64,000 nucleotides of DNA, taken from the NCBI RefSeq assembly GCF_932276165.1, contig NC_063992.1, positions 7,078,001-7,142,000 on the forward strand. Reading direction: 5' to 3'. The notes under the pieces are model-generated. The model made no database searches. It was not told where the DNA came from and saw only the letters and a list, made by a program, of their open reading frames with translations. The stretch is from Plutella xylostella (lineage: Eukaryota; Arthropoda; Insecta; Lepidoptera; Plutellidae). Below, one piece after another: positions 46,842 through 57,830 of the stretch. Within the stretch, counting starts at the first letter, position 1, and every line of letters starts with the position of its first letter. The position numbers and the translations under genes are program-made.

Positions 46842-48782
46842 TTTAAACTGACTTGTCCGAAAGCTGAGTATGTCAAGTAAATTATGGACCCAGAATGTTC
46901 TATGACCAGTATTAACATTGCCACCATAATAATATTCATTTTTTAATAACTAGACTACATAAATAATAAATTCCTAAAAATGATCTATGATCCTGACATT
47001 ATACTTCATTCACATAATTCATTATAACGATACTATCTAGCCTAGTATTGGATAGGCAGTCCATCCTATTGTAAGCCAATCTGTCGATATTTACTTGACA
47101 TATACTCTATTGTACCTAGTAGGTAGGTACTTCCAAATGTGGGTGGGACTGTGGACTGTTGGCACCCTTGTTCGAGGAGTAGTAATGTTGTTTTTTAAAT
47201 AAATAAATATGTGGGGACATCTCACACACGGCCATCCGACCCCAAGCTAGGCAGAGCCTGTGTTATGGGTATCGGACAGCTGATATATCTACACAAATAC
47301 ATAGATAGATAGATATTAAATATAAATATCAACACCCAAGACCCGAGTACAAATATCTGTCTTTAAACAAATATCTGCCCCAGCCGGGAATCGAACCCGG
47401 GACCTTCGGCGTAGCAGTCAGGGCCACTAACCACTACGCCATTCGACCGTCGCTTGATGGGCACGCTGTAGTTCAACCAAATGAATATCTTTCCATAGAT
47501 AAAACAGGGTGGAATATTCAAAGAAAACTGACCCCATTCCACAGAGAGACGTATCTCTGAGAGGAGGACTCATCAGGTTTCTGTGGAAGCCGCACTACCT
47601 ATTTATATAGTTTTTCGTACTTAGGAACCTGTATAATATATTAGAGTACCTATCTGAAATCCTGCAGTCCACAGTTCCATAGCCAATATAATATAAAAAT
47701 ATTTCCTATAAATGTTACTTAAGTATTGTAATTTTAGATAAACATAGTAAGTATTGGATATGTAAAGACTACTGAAAAAGAAGAGTCAATCGTTTCAGGG
47801 GGATCACTCTAGTTAACGAAAGGCGAAGTTACGAAGCGAGTCTAATCTTATCTTAGCTGCGAAATACCTAGGTAGGTTACACGTCTTTTAATTTCCATGT
47901 GGCTTATTTTCAATTTGTTACATTTAATAGATAATATAAAGCATGTTACTCTATTTTAAAAATATTTATTTAAACTATCAAAAAGTAAATTGTAAGAACA
48001 TTTTACGTAGGTACTGCCTCAGGTACATACCTATTAATCTTGTATTTATTTACCGAACGTACCACGCATTTGATATGCACTCGTAGGTAATGCATTTCAA
48101 AATAATAAAATCGGATCATAAATTTGATACGGTTTATAGGTACGTTAAACGTAATTAAAGTCTATAGTAATTGTTTTTGCTAAATCTATGTAAATATGTC
48201 CTGTATCTCCCTCATACTAAAGTAAGATGTCAAGGCTATAGAACTATTATTATGTAGTGACCATTATATTAATTCAAGGTAGTAGTTAGGTAGTTATTTG
48301 TCCTTAATATGTAGTGGCACAAATTGTGATTTTATTCATGTTAAAGATAAGTACCTATTACCAACAACATTCCATGAAGAGCACACATGTGGGAAATTAG
48401 AGAGGCACCTAGGTATTATGCCTACATAAATATGTATTAAAAAAAATAATATTTTGCTAAAGTACAGTCAGCAAGAGAGATATTTATGCCACCCCAGCGC
48501 AAGCAGTTCGGTACCTACTTGTGATCATAGTCTATTTATTATGTTCCTATATAACATTATACATACTTACTTATAGTACATTTCTTTATACTTAAATTGT
48601 TTTTGTAAATAAATTCCGTTTTAATACGAATACGTATTTTATTCACTTATTTAATATACTTAAATATTTGCTTAAATCTGTGTATTGGGATTGGGGCCTA
48701 CTTAAAATTAGATAAAAAACTTGATAACTAGGTACTTATTATGTACCTACCTACAGAAATTTTATCAACAGTAAACTTCCAG
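46842..48782. other. Intergenic spacer
   Basis: 3' UTR of TBC1D23 followed by AT-rich DNA containing the SINE at 47195-47455. No gene is recognised. Confidence 0.55.
47195..47455 (-). mobile_element. tRNA-derived SINE
   Basis: On the minus strand the head (right side) is tRNA-like: A-box region GCGTAGTGGTTAGTGG and B box GGTTCGATTCCC within a recognisable T-arm. The body GACAGATATTTGTACTCGGG, a GATA-rich stretch (47300-47320) and CATGTGTGAGATGTCC-like sequence follow, and the 3' end reaches a (TAAA)n-like tail at 47195-47207. This is a polymerase III SINE common in Lepidoptera. Confidence 0.8.
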
Positions 48783-51700
48783 GAGTCAATAACTATTTTT
48801 TTTTTTTTTTTAATCTTTTATTTTTATAGAAAGCTTGGTACTAACAATGGAAGACCATGTCGCCTTCATCGGAACATAACACATATAACGATAAGAAACT
48901 ATTTTACTTAACTCTAGGTTACAACTTCTGTAAAATTAACATATAATATTAGAATCAGAAACTTAAAAACTAAAAGGAACTCTTTATCTGGCTTTAAGGC
49001 CCAGTTGCACCATTTTAACAATTGCTCGTGCCTCATCAGACAATGGATATGATAATATGGTATTCACACCTCCATTACACACATAAATATTATTTTGAGT
49101 TAATACAAATCTTCTAGACTCGTTCCGCACACATTCCACTATGATATGATAGGCGTCTTCAACCACTCCGCACTCACTACAATTTGGTGATGAAACTTTA
49201 CCCATTAAGAACGCAAATTTGTTGAGTGGCATGTGTCCGGAACGTAGTCTAAGAGTCGTTACAATTTCGTTTCTGCCCAGTATGCAATTATCAAACCATG
49301 GCACTCTCAAGGGATGATTTTGTACTGTCTTATACCAAACTCCTATGTTAACTGACTTGTCATTGAAATGTTGCTTCCATAAATTATAACACTTATTACT
49401 AACTATAGGCAGCAAGTCCGTGAAATAAGGGCGGTAGGTCTGGGCAGTGCCCTCAGTGACAGCTAGTCTAGCGAGGCGATCCGCCTCCTCATTCCCGTCT
49501 AGTCCGATGTGTGACGGCACCCACTGCAGCCAGACCGCGCGCCCCTGCGCACGCACCTGCTGCAGACACTGCAGGATCCTGTAGGCTATCGGGACTCCTC
49601 GAACGGTCGAGGTGCACCGAGCCACATGGAGGAGAGCGCTTTTTGAGTCCGTTAAAATGACGGTTCGGTCAAATTGATTTGAAATAACGTAGCATAACGC
49701 TTTGTACAAAGCCAGGAGTTCTGCTTCCATTATGCAAATATTGGTACTTATCTTAGTCTTCTGTGAATACAATAGTTCAGAGTCAAAAAACGCTACACCT
49801 ATTCCATTATTTTCTTTAGATGCATCAGTGTATATTTTATGACAGTTCCAGTAATGCTCTCTTAGATAAGATATACATAAATCTTTTAAATAACTAATAT
49901 TAAACAGTCTTTTAGCTTTATCAACCATATCTACATTACACCGTATAACATCCTGTATATCTATACCGGCTACCCAAACATCCAAAGAATACATTTCCAA
50001 CATCTCACTAGAATAAATAGGTACATCTTTTAGGTCTACTTCTATGGAACAAAGTAAAGGGGTATTTTTATTTCGCCAATAACGTTGTGCCAACTGATCT
50101 GATAAATCACTAATAATTTTAATGTTAATGTTATTGGTTATAGATCGAGATCTCAGCCAGAATTTACCTGCTAAGTACCTTCTTCTGAGCGACAACGGGT
50201 ATAAAGCCAGTTCACTTTCCATAACATGTATTGGTGTTGATTTAATGAATCCGCCAATAACTCTCATGGCTTGGTTCTGTATCTTATCAAGTTTATAAAG
50301 ATGAGTTTTTGCGCTGGTATCATATAGAAAGCTGGCATAGTCCATTCTACTCCTAATGATGGAAATATAGATTCGCCTTAAATGTTTTGGATGGACACCC
50401 CAATTAGACCCAGATAAAACTTTTAAAATATTTAAAAACTTGGTCGATTTCTCGGTTATTTCATTTATATGCTTCCCCCATTTCAAGGACCGATCGAACC
50501 ACATGCCCAAGTATTTAACATTACTAACTAACTGAAATAAGAAATTATTGACTTTAACAACAACATTGCTTCTGTTGACTCCCTTTCGAAATAAGCAAAT
50601 TTTAGTTTTTCTATATGATATGTCTAAGCCCAGATCATTTATAAGATAACAAAAACTTGTTAAAGCTGTTTGAATTGTTGATTGAACATCTATAATGGAC
50701 TTGGATGAATAAAATATTACAAAATCATCAGAATATTGTGAAATACATACATTCAGTATACTCTTACAAATATGTGCAGTTACTACATTAAATAACAAAG
50801 GCGATAACGGGTCTCCCTGGGCTAGGCCGCGGTTAGTGGTTCTGTTGTCACTGATAGTGCCATCAGATAGATTGATATTTAGAATTCTTTCTTTCAAAAA
50901 GCTCCACAAGTAATTACAAATTTTAGATCCTATTCCAAATCCGTCCATTATCTCTAATAATCTAACTATTTCAACATTATTGTAGGCACTATCAATGTCA
51001 ACAAAACAACCCAATGTGAGCATATCTTTAGAAAAAGCGATCTGAATTGATGATGTTAACCGAGCCAGACTGTCGATACAAGAGCGAGACTTGCGAAATC
51101 CAACGGTAGAGGGAGAGAAACATTGTTCCTTCTCCAGGAACCACTCTATTCTATTATTTAATACAGTATGGAATATTTTACACAAACATGACATCAAAGC
51201 AATAGGTCTAAGCGCTGGGGCTACGTTATTATTATCATTTGATTTAGGGATAGGCACGATCTTTACGTATCGCCACTGTTTCGGTACAAAACTAGATTGG
51301 AGGCAGTTATTATAAAATTGAGCTAAAAATATTTTACCATTTTCAGGAAGGTTTTTCAGCATGGAAAATGATATACCATCTTCGCCCGGTGCCGTGTCTT
51401 TAGGTTTAATCGACCTATCTAGCTCTTGTATCGATATGGGTTTCGTTAAATTAACATTGAATGAGCTGAAATGTGGTCTAGGAGGAACTACTGAGTCAGG
51501 GGTTAAATTTCTTATCATTGCATTTGCTCTATCCTCACTGATATGCACCCTTTGCGATTTGTATCCCTTTAACCAGCGCATCTTCTTCCACATCTCACTC
51601 GCACTAGTATTACTATCCACACTGTCACAGAATTCACACCACGCTTTGTTTTTCGCTGACCGGATAGTTTTTTGAGCTTGCGCGACTTTGAGGTTGAGTT

Positions 51701-52137
51701 GGTCTAAGTTTTCCGGTGTCGGGTTTCTTCTGAAAACCGCCAGTGCACGTCTTCTTTCAGCCACAGCACGGGATAGCTCCTGGTTCCAGTACGGTTTAGG
51801 GGTAAACTTATCTACTCGTAGTGGGTCTTCACACATTTTTATAAAAGGTATGGAAGAATCAGCAGACTGTCTTATAATATCTAAAAATTTATCATAGGAT
51901 TCCTGTGGATTTTCTTTTATTAACTGGAAGTAGTCTGGGTTATTAAGGAGAGTCTCTTGTATACTATCTTTGTATTCTTTCCAGTTTGCTTTCTTATAGT
52001 TCCTTTTTCTTTTGATTTCGGGAGGGCTATCTAATGTGCTAGACAGTTTTATCATAAGATGATCGCTACTGAGTGATTCATTCGTGACTTTCCAGTAAAA
52101 CTTCATTGCTATATCAGCCGTCGTGAATGTCACATCG

Positions 52138-53867
52138 CAAGGGCGTACCCAGGTAGGGGCAGGGGGGGGCAGCTGCCCCCCCCTAGAAGATAAAATAAAC
52201 GTAAATTTTCCTGCCAAGTCGGAATTAAAAACGTGTTATCTACTCTTACCTACCTACCTATTTTGTTTTGTATCTTAATCAAACTAATTAAGGTCAACTG
52301 GGGTTACGTTGTATTTTTAGATCACTAAAAGTTTTCGGAATAATGGGAGCAAAGGTATGAAAAATTTAATGTAAAAGTGAGATATTTACTTTAAGAAACT
52401 AACGACTATTGAACAACTATTTCTTAACAAATTTAAAGCATTGATTTCTTTGCTGGAATCTTATAAAAGTTTCTTATTTAGTGTCTTAAAAAAATCGTGA
52501 TTTTGGACGCATTTTCCAGGTTTGAGGCAAATGTGTTTTTAGTATGTAACTATTCAATAGGTAAGCTTTCCGTGAAAAAAATAAGAGAGTTTTATCTAGT
52601 ATATTTTTTTGGGCAATAGTATGGCAGTTAATTTAGCCAAAAGAAACTATTGACGAATTCACAGATGATTTAGTAGAAATCAGGAAAATGCGTCTAATTT
52701 TCATGGACGCATTTACTCCATGATAAATCCAAATAACAATTTTATGAAAAAAGAACTACCTAAGTACTCCTGTAAAGTGAGTAAGAATGTAGATTTAATA
52801 GTGGTGAGTGAAAGTTGTGAATAAAATAAAGTAACATCCATACATCCTCTCATTTATATTCTTTAGAAAAATAGTAAGATTGGATCAAATACGGGTATTA
52901 AACTTAGATATCAATTAAAATATGTGCATGGCAAAACCCATTCTCTTCAATAAGTTAAGTGTTCAAAAATAGTAAAAATCCTTATCGAGCTGGTTTCAGT
53001 GATCGTAACTGATCACTGAGGTTAACACATGGCACGGTCAGCCTTGGATGGATGACCGATTTCAAATGGTTCTTTTCTGGACGCTTCCGTGCTTTGGATG
53101 GCACGTTAAGCCGTGGGTCCCGGTTGCTGCTTCGGCAGCAGTTGTTAAGCCTAGTCAGAGGCCTTCGGGCAGCTTGAAAAAATCTGACAGTCGGGTTGTA
53201 CACTTACCCGACAACTTTAGTGCTTTGTACTCAATAAAAAACGGCGATACAAATTTACAGCGAAAAGCGGGTGACTATAGTCGTGAGCATTATTATGTAT
53301 GTATTAAAAGGTTGACGATTTCTGTTTTGAGGCAATGCGTTGCAACAATCGCAATAGCCCCATTACGCCTAACGCTTTTACCCCAAGACTTTTATCAAAC
53401 ATAAAAAAATTAACATCATTAATTCATCAATTAAAGCTATTTCATTGAAAATTTGTGTCTATATTATAAGTAGCCCAATGACTATTGTTTAGAATACCTA
53501 CTGAATAAAATCAATTGATAAAGAAACCTTTAGATTCACATTTTCAATCACCAGTCACAGTACCAAACTTTCAAAAAAATGTGCAAATCACAAAATGAAT
53601 ACTTGGATAATATTATGTTGACTACAACACCATCTGTCTGCAGTTCATGTAAAGTATTTAGTTTAAGCCACCGTAACTAGATGGCATTTTTCAATATTGA
53701 TAAAGCCGTTTTCAAATAGGATCGAAAAGATTAATTTGGCCCGTAGACGCAATTGGCCTAGTTGACCTTAATAAAAGTCAATTTTCATGATTTTTGTTTC
53801 AATATACACGACCGACCATCATCTCAAGAGCTGCCCCCCCCTAGCTGAAATCCTGGGTACGCCCTTG
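52138..53867. mobile_element. hAT-like DNA transposon (non-autonomous) inside LINE ORF2
   Basis: The 16-bp terminal inverted repeats CAAGGGCGTACCCAGG (left) and its exact reverse complement (right) are flanked by an 8-bp target duplication TCACATCG (52130-52137 and 53868-53875), the hAT hallmark. The left end also holds a G/C palindrome around 52160-52184 (GGGGGCAGCTGCCCCC). The 1.73-kb interior has no transposase frame, and it carries a nested copy of the ~380-bp repeat (52985-53225) plus a piece of another repeat (53236-53300). Confidence 0.92.
52985..53300 (-). repeat. Dispersed repeats nested in the hAT element
   Basis: 52985-53225 is the inverted counterpart of 12470-12695 (CTGGACGCTTCCGTGCTTTG, TTAAGCCGTGGGTCCCGGTT). 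53236-53300 shares AACGGCGATAC and AGCGAAAAGCGGGTG with 41270-41315. They are part of the hAT interior and travelled or inserted with it. Confidence 0.65.
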
Positions 53868-54439
53868 TCACATCGGGTGCAGATTTCTGGAGCACACCAT
53901 TTACTAGCCGTAGTCTTGTTGGGGTCCCATCATTCAAGGAAACTAAACCCTTGTCCATTGAAGCATCGAATAAGTGGTTGCCTCGTGTGTCTGACTTGAC
54001 TGACCAACTAGTGTGGTGTCCATTAAAGTCCCCGGCCACAATGGTTTTCTTGTCATAATAAGAAAAGACTACATCCCAATCGTTTTGTTCCGTCCGTACT
54101 GAAGATGGACAATATAAGGAAATGATATTCTCTATATGCTGGCAATTTAATATTCTTATCCCAATGATCTCCATTCCGGTATTAGGGTGCTGTACTTGAT
54201 TTATATGAGCTTTTACTGAGTTGTGCGTTAAGATGGCGGTGCCTCCGTATCCATCGTGTCTGTCCTTGCGGTATACGTTATATCCTGCTATACGAAGGGG
54301 GCTCTCCGGCTCCAACCATGTCTCGCTCAAAATCGCAATGTGGATCTTCTCTTGTGATAAAATTGTCTCAAATGGTAATAGTTTAGGCTTCAAGCTCTGG
54401 CAGTTCCATTGTAAAATATTCAAGTTACGAAGATTACTT

Positions 54440-55885
54440 CTATCCATTATGAGTAAATAAACTTAATAGCGGCCATTCTGATACATAACTCACAACAAAA
54501 TTATAAACCCATTCTAAAATAACTATCCCACCAGTCTTAATTTTCTCAGCCCATGACATTCTCTTCTCCAAAATAATATTCTTGATTTTCTGAAACAGTT
54601 CTTGAAATCTAGGTCTGTCTTTTCCTTCACCGCACTTCGATTCCTGATCACTATGATCGTTACTTTCCGTCTCAGAAAATACTAGAAACTCGTCTTCTAT
54701 ATGGTTATTTTTCTTTTTGTTTCTGTGTTTATTTTTATTTCTAGGTGTCTCAGCGGGTATTTCTGTTGATGTTTTATCTTTGGTAATTGTCGGCTTTTTT
54801 TTTGTGGCGGCTACATGCGCGTATGACGTTGTTAAAGTGGGGGGCAAAGGACTGTAATCTTGGCTGTGAATAGTTGCTGGAAAATCTTCTTGGAGCAACG
54901 GCGGAGCAGACTGGGGTGCAGGTGGTACATATAATGTCTGAGCTCTTTTGTAGGTACAGTTGAACTCAGACATTAGTTCCCGTAGCTTCCTTTCTTTAAC
55001 ATATGTGGGACATATTCTAGCGAGTGTCATGTGGGCTCCTTTACAATTAGCACATTTATATACTGTAGTATCGCAATTAGGGTGATCTTTACCACATTTC
55101 GGACATATTACTTTCACTGATGTACATGTTCTTTGTTTATGACCGAACCGCCAACATCTGGAACACTGTGTCACAGGATAAACGTAAGGATCTACTTGTA
55201 CTCTCATTCCATGTGAACGTACGTAAGAGGGTAAATGAGAACCTTGAAAGGCAATACGTACCACTTCACTGTCAACCCACTCGGCAGAATCGGCGCTTCG
55301 TTGTTTGAGCCTCTTAACATTAATTATTTGGGTGTCACTCTCAAGATTTTCTAATATTTGTTCATCAGAGAGCTCTAATTCAACATCCCTAATCGTTCCA
55401 TAGGAAATACTAGTTTCTAGAGTTCTTTGTATTCGCCAGCCTTTGTCAGTAAAATTTTTACAGGTTATAATCTCATCAACACTTGATCTCGAACTAAACC
55501 TTATAAGTACCTTATAAGAGTTAACATACCTTACTCTCGCAACATCTTTTATATTTTCTGACTTTAAAAGCCGTGCTAAACCAATTTGTTTCGGTAACTT
55601 TTCTTTTGAGGTTATGCTGACTTCAATTATTTCCTCCGGTATAGTTGTATTCCCTGCTTCACTAATACTACGTGCTAATCGTTTTTTACTACGTTGCACA
55701 GTCGTCCAAACCTCCTCCTGATCTAATGCCCGACTTCGCTTTTCGGCACGCGTGCTGTTCTCCAAATCTTCTAACTCCATATTCACACTTTGTACTGACT
55801 CACTTTCGTTATAGTCGTGGTCTAATAAAACATGATCATGATTGTAGTCTTCCACTAACTCACTGTCCGTATTCACGTTATCCAT
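54440..55885 (-). CDS. LINE ORF1, gag-like nucleic-acid-binding protein
   Basis: 481 residues from ATG 55885 to TAG 54440. The N-terminal third is acidic and charged. A central region matches the RRM-like part of insect LINE gag proteins, and a cluster of CCHC zinc knuckles follows: CSRCWRFGHKQRTC, CPKCGKDHPNC and CANCKGAHMTLARIC (about residues 237-292). A proline-rich then lysine/asparagine-rich stretch follows (NKNKHRNKKKNNH). It coats element RNA in the ribonucleoprotein. The frame is intact. Its stop codon overlaps the start of ORF2, suggesting reinitiation. Confidence 0.88.
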   Translation of the reverse strand: MDNVNTDSELVEDYNHDHVLLDHDYNESESVQSVNMELEDLENSTRAEKRSRALDQEEVWTTVQRSKKRLARSISEAGNTTIPEEIIEVSITSKEKLPKQIGLARLLKSENIKDVARVRYVNSYKVLIRFSSRSSVDEIITCKNFTDKGWRIQRTLETSISYGTIRDVELELSDEQILENLESDTQIINVKRLKQRSADSAEWVDSEVVRIAFQGSHLPSYVRSHGMRVQVDPYVYPVTQCSRCWRFGHKQRTCTSVKVICPKCGKDHPNCDTTVYKCANCKGAHMTLARICPTYVKERKLRELMSEFNCTYKRAQTLYVPPAPQSAPPLLQEDFPATIHSQDYSPLPPTLTTSYAHVAATKKKPTITKDKTSTEIPAETPRNKNKHRNKKKNNHIEDEFLVFSETESNDHSDQESKCGEGKDRPRFQELFQKIKNIILEKRMSWAEKIKTGGIVILEWVYNFVVSYVSEWPLLSLFTHNG

Positions 55886-56022
55886 TTGAAATAGTTAAAT
55901 AACAGTTCATATTTATAAACGTAAGTAGGTAACTATCGAAATATATTAGGTACGCCCGAAAACAAGACAAGAAATCGGTCCTGCCGCAACGAGCGCTCGA
56001 GCGCGAATGAGTCAATAACTAT

Positions 56023-56580
56023 AATCTGCCATCCATCCATCCGTCCATCTATATAAAGTCCTGAAAATAAATGCCGTGCCTGTGCCAGTACTGAACTATC
56101 ACATTCATCACTGATACATAAATGGTAAATACTCCCCCGTAAATAGGGTCGGCGGCGGGTCAGACCCATGGAGAAAATGTAAGTTAGTAGGTATATTATA
56201 ATACATAATACTACTAAGGTTGTATTGTTGAGGCTCTATGCAAATATCCTTTCGAGGACCTTATCAAGAAGCCAGGACCCGGGGCATGGGTCCCTTATCG
56301 ACATCGATAAACTAACGTAGTTTTTTTTTCCTCAGTGTAAACTAGTTTAATGTACTTACACCTATCACAGCGGTATTTATGGTAAGTAAATCCCGATATA
56401 GCGACGTTAATCTAACGATACCGAACCCGTGTAGTGGGGACAGAAGGGTTAACCCCATTTTATTACAGGTTTATTTATTTATTTATTTTACTTTATTAGG
56501 AAAACTTACAGCTAAATCAGTACAATTAGACAAAAATAAAAGACAACAAAAAGCCAATTAATAATTTAGAGGTGCATCTA
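56023..56580. other. Spacer with ATTT microsatellite
   Basis: Sequence between the LINE target duplication and the mariner-like element. A (TTTA)n run lies at 56470-56490. No coding frame is recognised. Confidence 0.5.
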
Positions 56581-57568
56581 CAGTGAAACTATTAATTCAT
56601 GAAATTAATGTTAGAGGAACTAAAATTTTCAGGAGCCTGGCACCATTAGAAAAGAAACATAAAAGTCATAACAATTGTTTATGGCAGTTGGCGGTTGGCT
56701 GTTTTTTCAATTTTCCTATTAATTATTAGGATAATCTAGATAAAAACAACTATTTAGCTTGTTTGCAATTAGGAAGAAGAAGAAAAATATTCGTAGTCAA
56801 GCTAGGGAAGTTATTTATCGAGTTTATATACAATGTTTAGCGGAACATGAAGCTGGACACATTTTGTCGAATTTGGAGGATGTTTACGCTCGTACAGCGT
56901 CTATGACGGGTATGTAACATTGTACAAATTGTAATAATTCATTTTTTATCAGTACCAACGCTTCATTAATCGATAAACCTAGGTTGAGAGCCTAAGTCGA
57001 ACATTGTTTACATACCGCTGGTTGTAGGTTTGAGTTGGTTTAAGTTGAGTCAAACCATAACATTTTGATACTTGAAGATATATTTTTTGTTTACTTACTA
57101 AATTCTCATTCTGTAACTCTGTTTTTCTTAACTTAAGGGTAGTTTCAAATAAGCATTTTTATTTTATTTTATAGGAGTATCGGACAGTACCGTCCGGCAT
57201 ATTGCAAAAGAGGGCTCTGTAATGGAATATTTCTAACTCCTGGAAGAAACAGAACAAGCCGTCTAAAAAGAGAAATTGATGATTTTACTATGTGTGCCCT
57301 TCGTCAACAAATCCGGATATTTTATACATTTGTTACGTTATCTAAATAAATATTTATTGGTTTCACTATAAGCCTTCATTTATTAACACCTTCTAGCTTG
57401 AATAATGAGCTTTTTTGTGGATGATAAGTTGTTTTTGAATACAGAAATAGGGTAGGTAGTCACAGGCAAAATTTCAAGTATCAAAGTCAGTTTTGTTTCG
57501 CTATATAGGGTTGCTACGTGAAAGATAGCTGCGCCCTCATTTAATTTCAGGACTTTATAGTTTCACTG
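56581..57568 (+). mobile_element. Decayed Tc1/mariner-like element
   Basis: The ends CAGTGAAACTATTAA and, at the right, TTTATAGTTTCACTG are imperfect inverted repeats flanked by TA on both sides (56579-56580 and 57569-57570), the Tc1/mariner target. About 1 kb long, it keeps only the N-terminal, DNA-binding part of a transposase (next entry); the catalytic domain is gone. Confidence 0.75.
56777..57350 (+). pseudogene. Transposase N-terminal remnant, split by an intron-like gap
   Basis: The frame reading KNIRSQAREVIYRVYIQCL...YARTASMTG runs to 56909, where a GTATGT donor follows. After a TTTTATAG acceptor (ending 57174) it continues GVSDSTVRHIAKEGS, so the helix-turn-helix TGVSDSTVRHI is restored across a 265-bp intron. 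A stop follows. Another frame then gives TPGRNRTSRLKREIDDFTMC and RQQIRIFYTF, which resembles the linker before the DDE domain in insect DDE-superfamily transposases. Frameshifts and loss of the catalytic domain make it dead. Confidence 0.6.
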
Positions 57569-57830
57569 TACTATCTTCTCCAAGTAATTATATTCCTGAT
57601 TGGTACTTTTCTAAAGCAAGGATAGACATCTCGCTCCCGTTCGCAGCACTCAGAATAATAACACCCAAACGAAACGTCAAACAGTCTGTGAGGATTGCCT
57701 TGTCTGTCAAAAGTGCCAAATCAATCATATTTCTTTGGGAGTGCTTGAGTTGATGATTGTGATCTCATTCATTGTTTTTTGGCCCATTACTGATTTTATA
57801 ATAAAATACTGTGTTTTAAATGTTGTGTAA

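Larger units (their letters stand above)
48984..54447 (-). pseudogene. LINE ORF2 (endonuclease, RT, RNase H), split by hAT element
   Basis: ORF2 starts at ATG 54447, overlapping the ORF1 stop by 8 bases (ATGGATAG). The endonuclease N-terminus (ILQWNCQSLKPK, LSETWLEP, AGDFNGHHTSW) runs to 53876, where the hAT element enters. The frame resumes at 52137 with the remaining endonuclease (SSDHLMIKLS), then RT (GEDGISFSMLKNLPENGK, LRPIALMSCLCKIFHTVL, GFRKSRSCIDSLARL, CFVDIDSAYNNVEI, LAQGDPLSPLLFN, catalytic YSDD in QYSDDFVIF) and RNase H with the four acidic sites (IYTDASK, MEAELLAL, LTDSKSAL, GNEEADRLA), then a CCHC-like finger (CSECGVVEDAYHIIVEC). The two flanks sum to 3726 bases, a multiple of three, so only the insertion breaks the gene. 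Confidence 0.9.
48797..56008 (-). mobile_element. Complete RNase-H-bearing LINE, carrying a hAT insertion
   Basis: A full-length minus-strand non-LTR element with a 14-bp target duplication GAGTCAATAACTAT at 48783-48796 and 56009-56022, and a poly(A) tail (plus-strand T run 48796-48811). Without the 1.73-kb DNA transposon and its 8-bp duplication the LINE is about 5.5 kb. It has a short 5' UTR of about 120 bp, ORF1 (gag-like), ORF2 (endonuclease, RT, RNase H) and a 3' UTR of about 170 bp. It belongs to the I/Jockey group by domain content; the exact clade is uncertain. Except for the insertion both frames are open, so the copy is young. Confidence 0.92.

Noticed and set aside
47380..47455. 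tRNA gene at the head of the SINE
   Set aside because: The tRNA-like A and B boxes continue into a SINE body and tail, so it is a tRNA-derived repeat.
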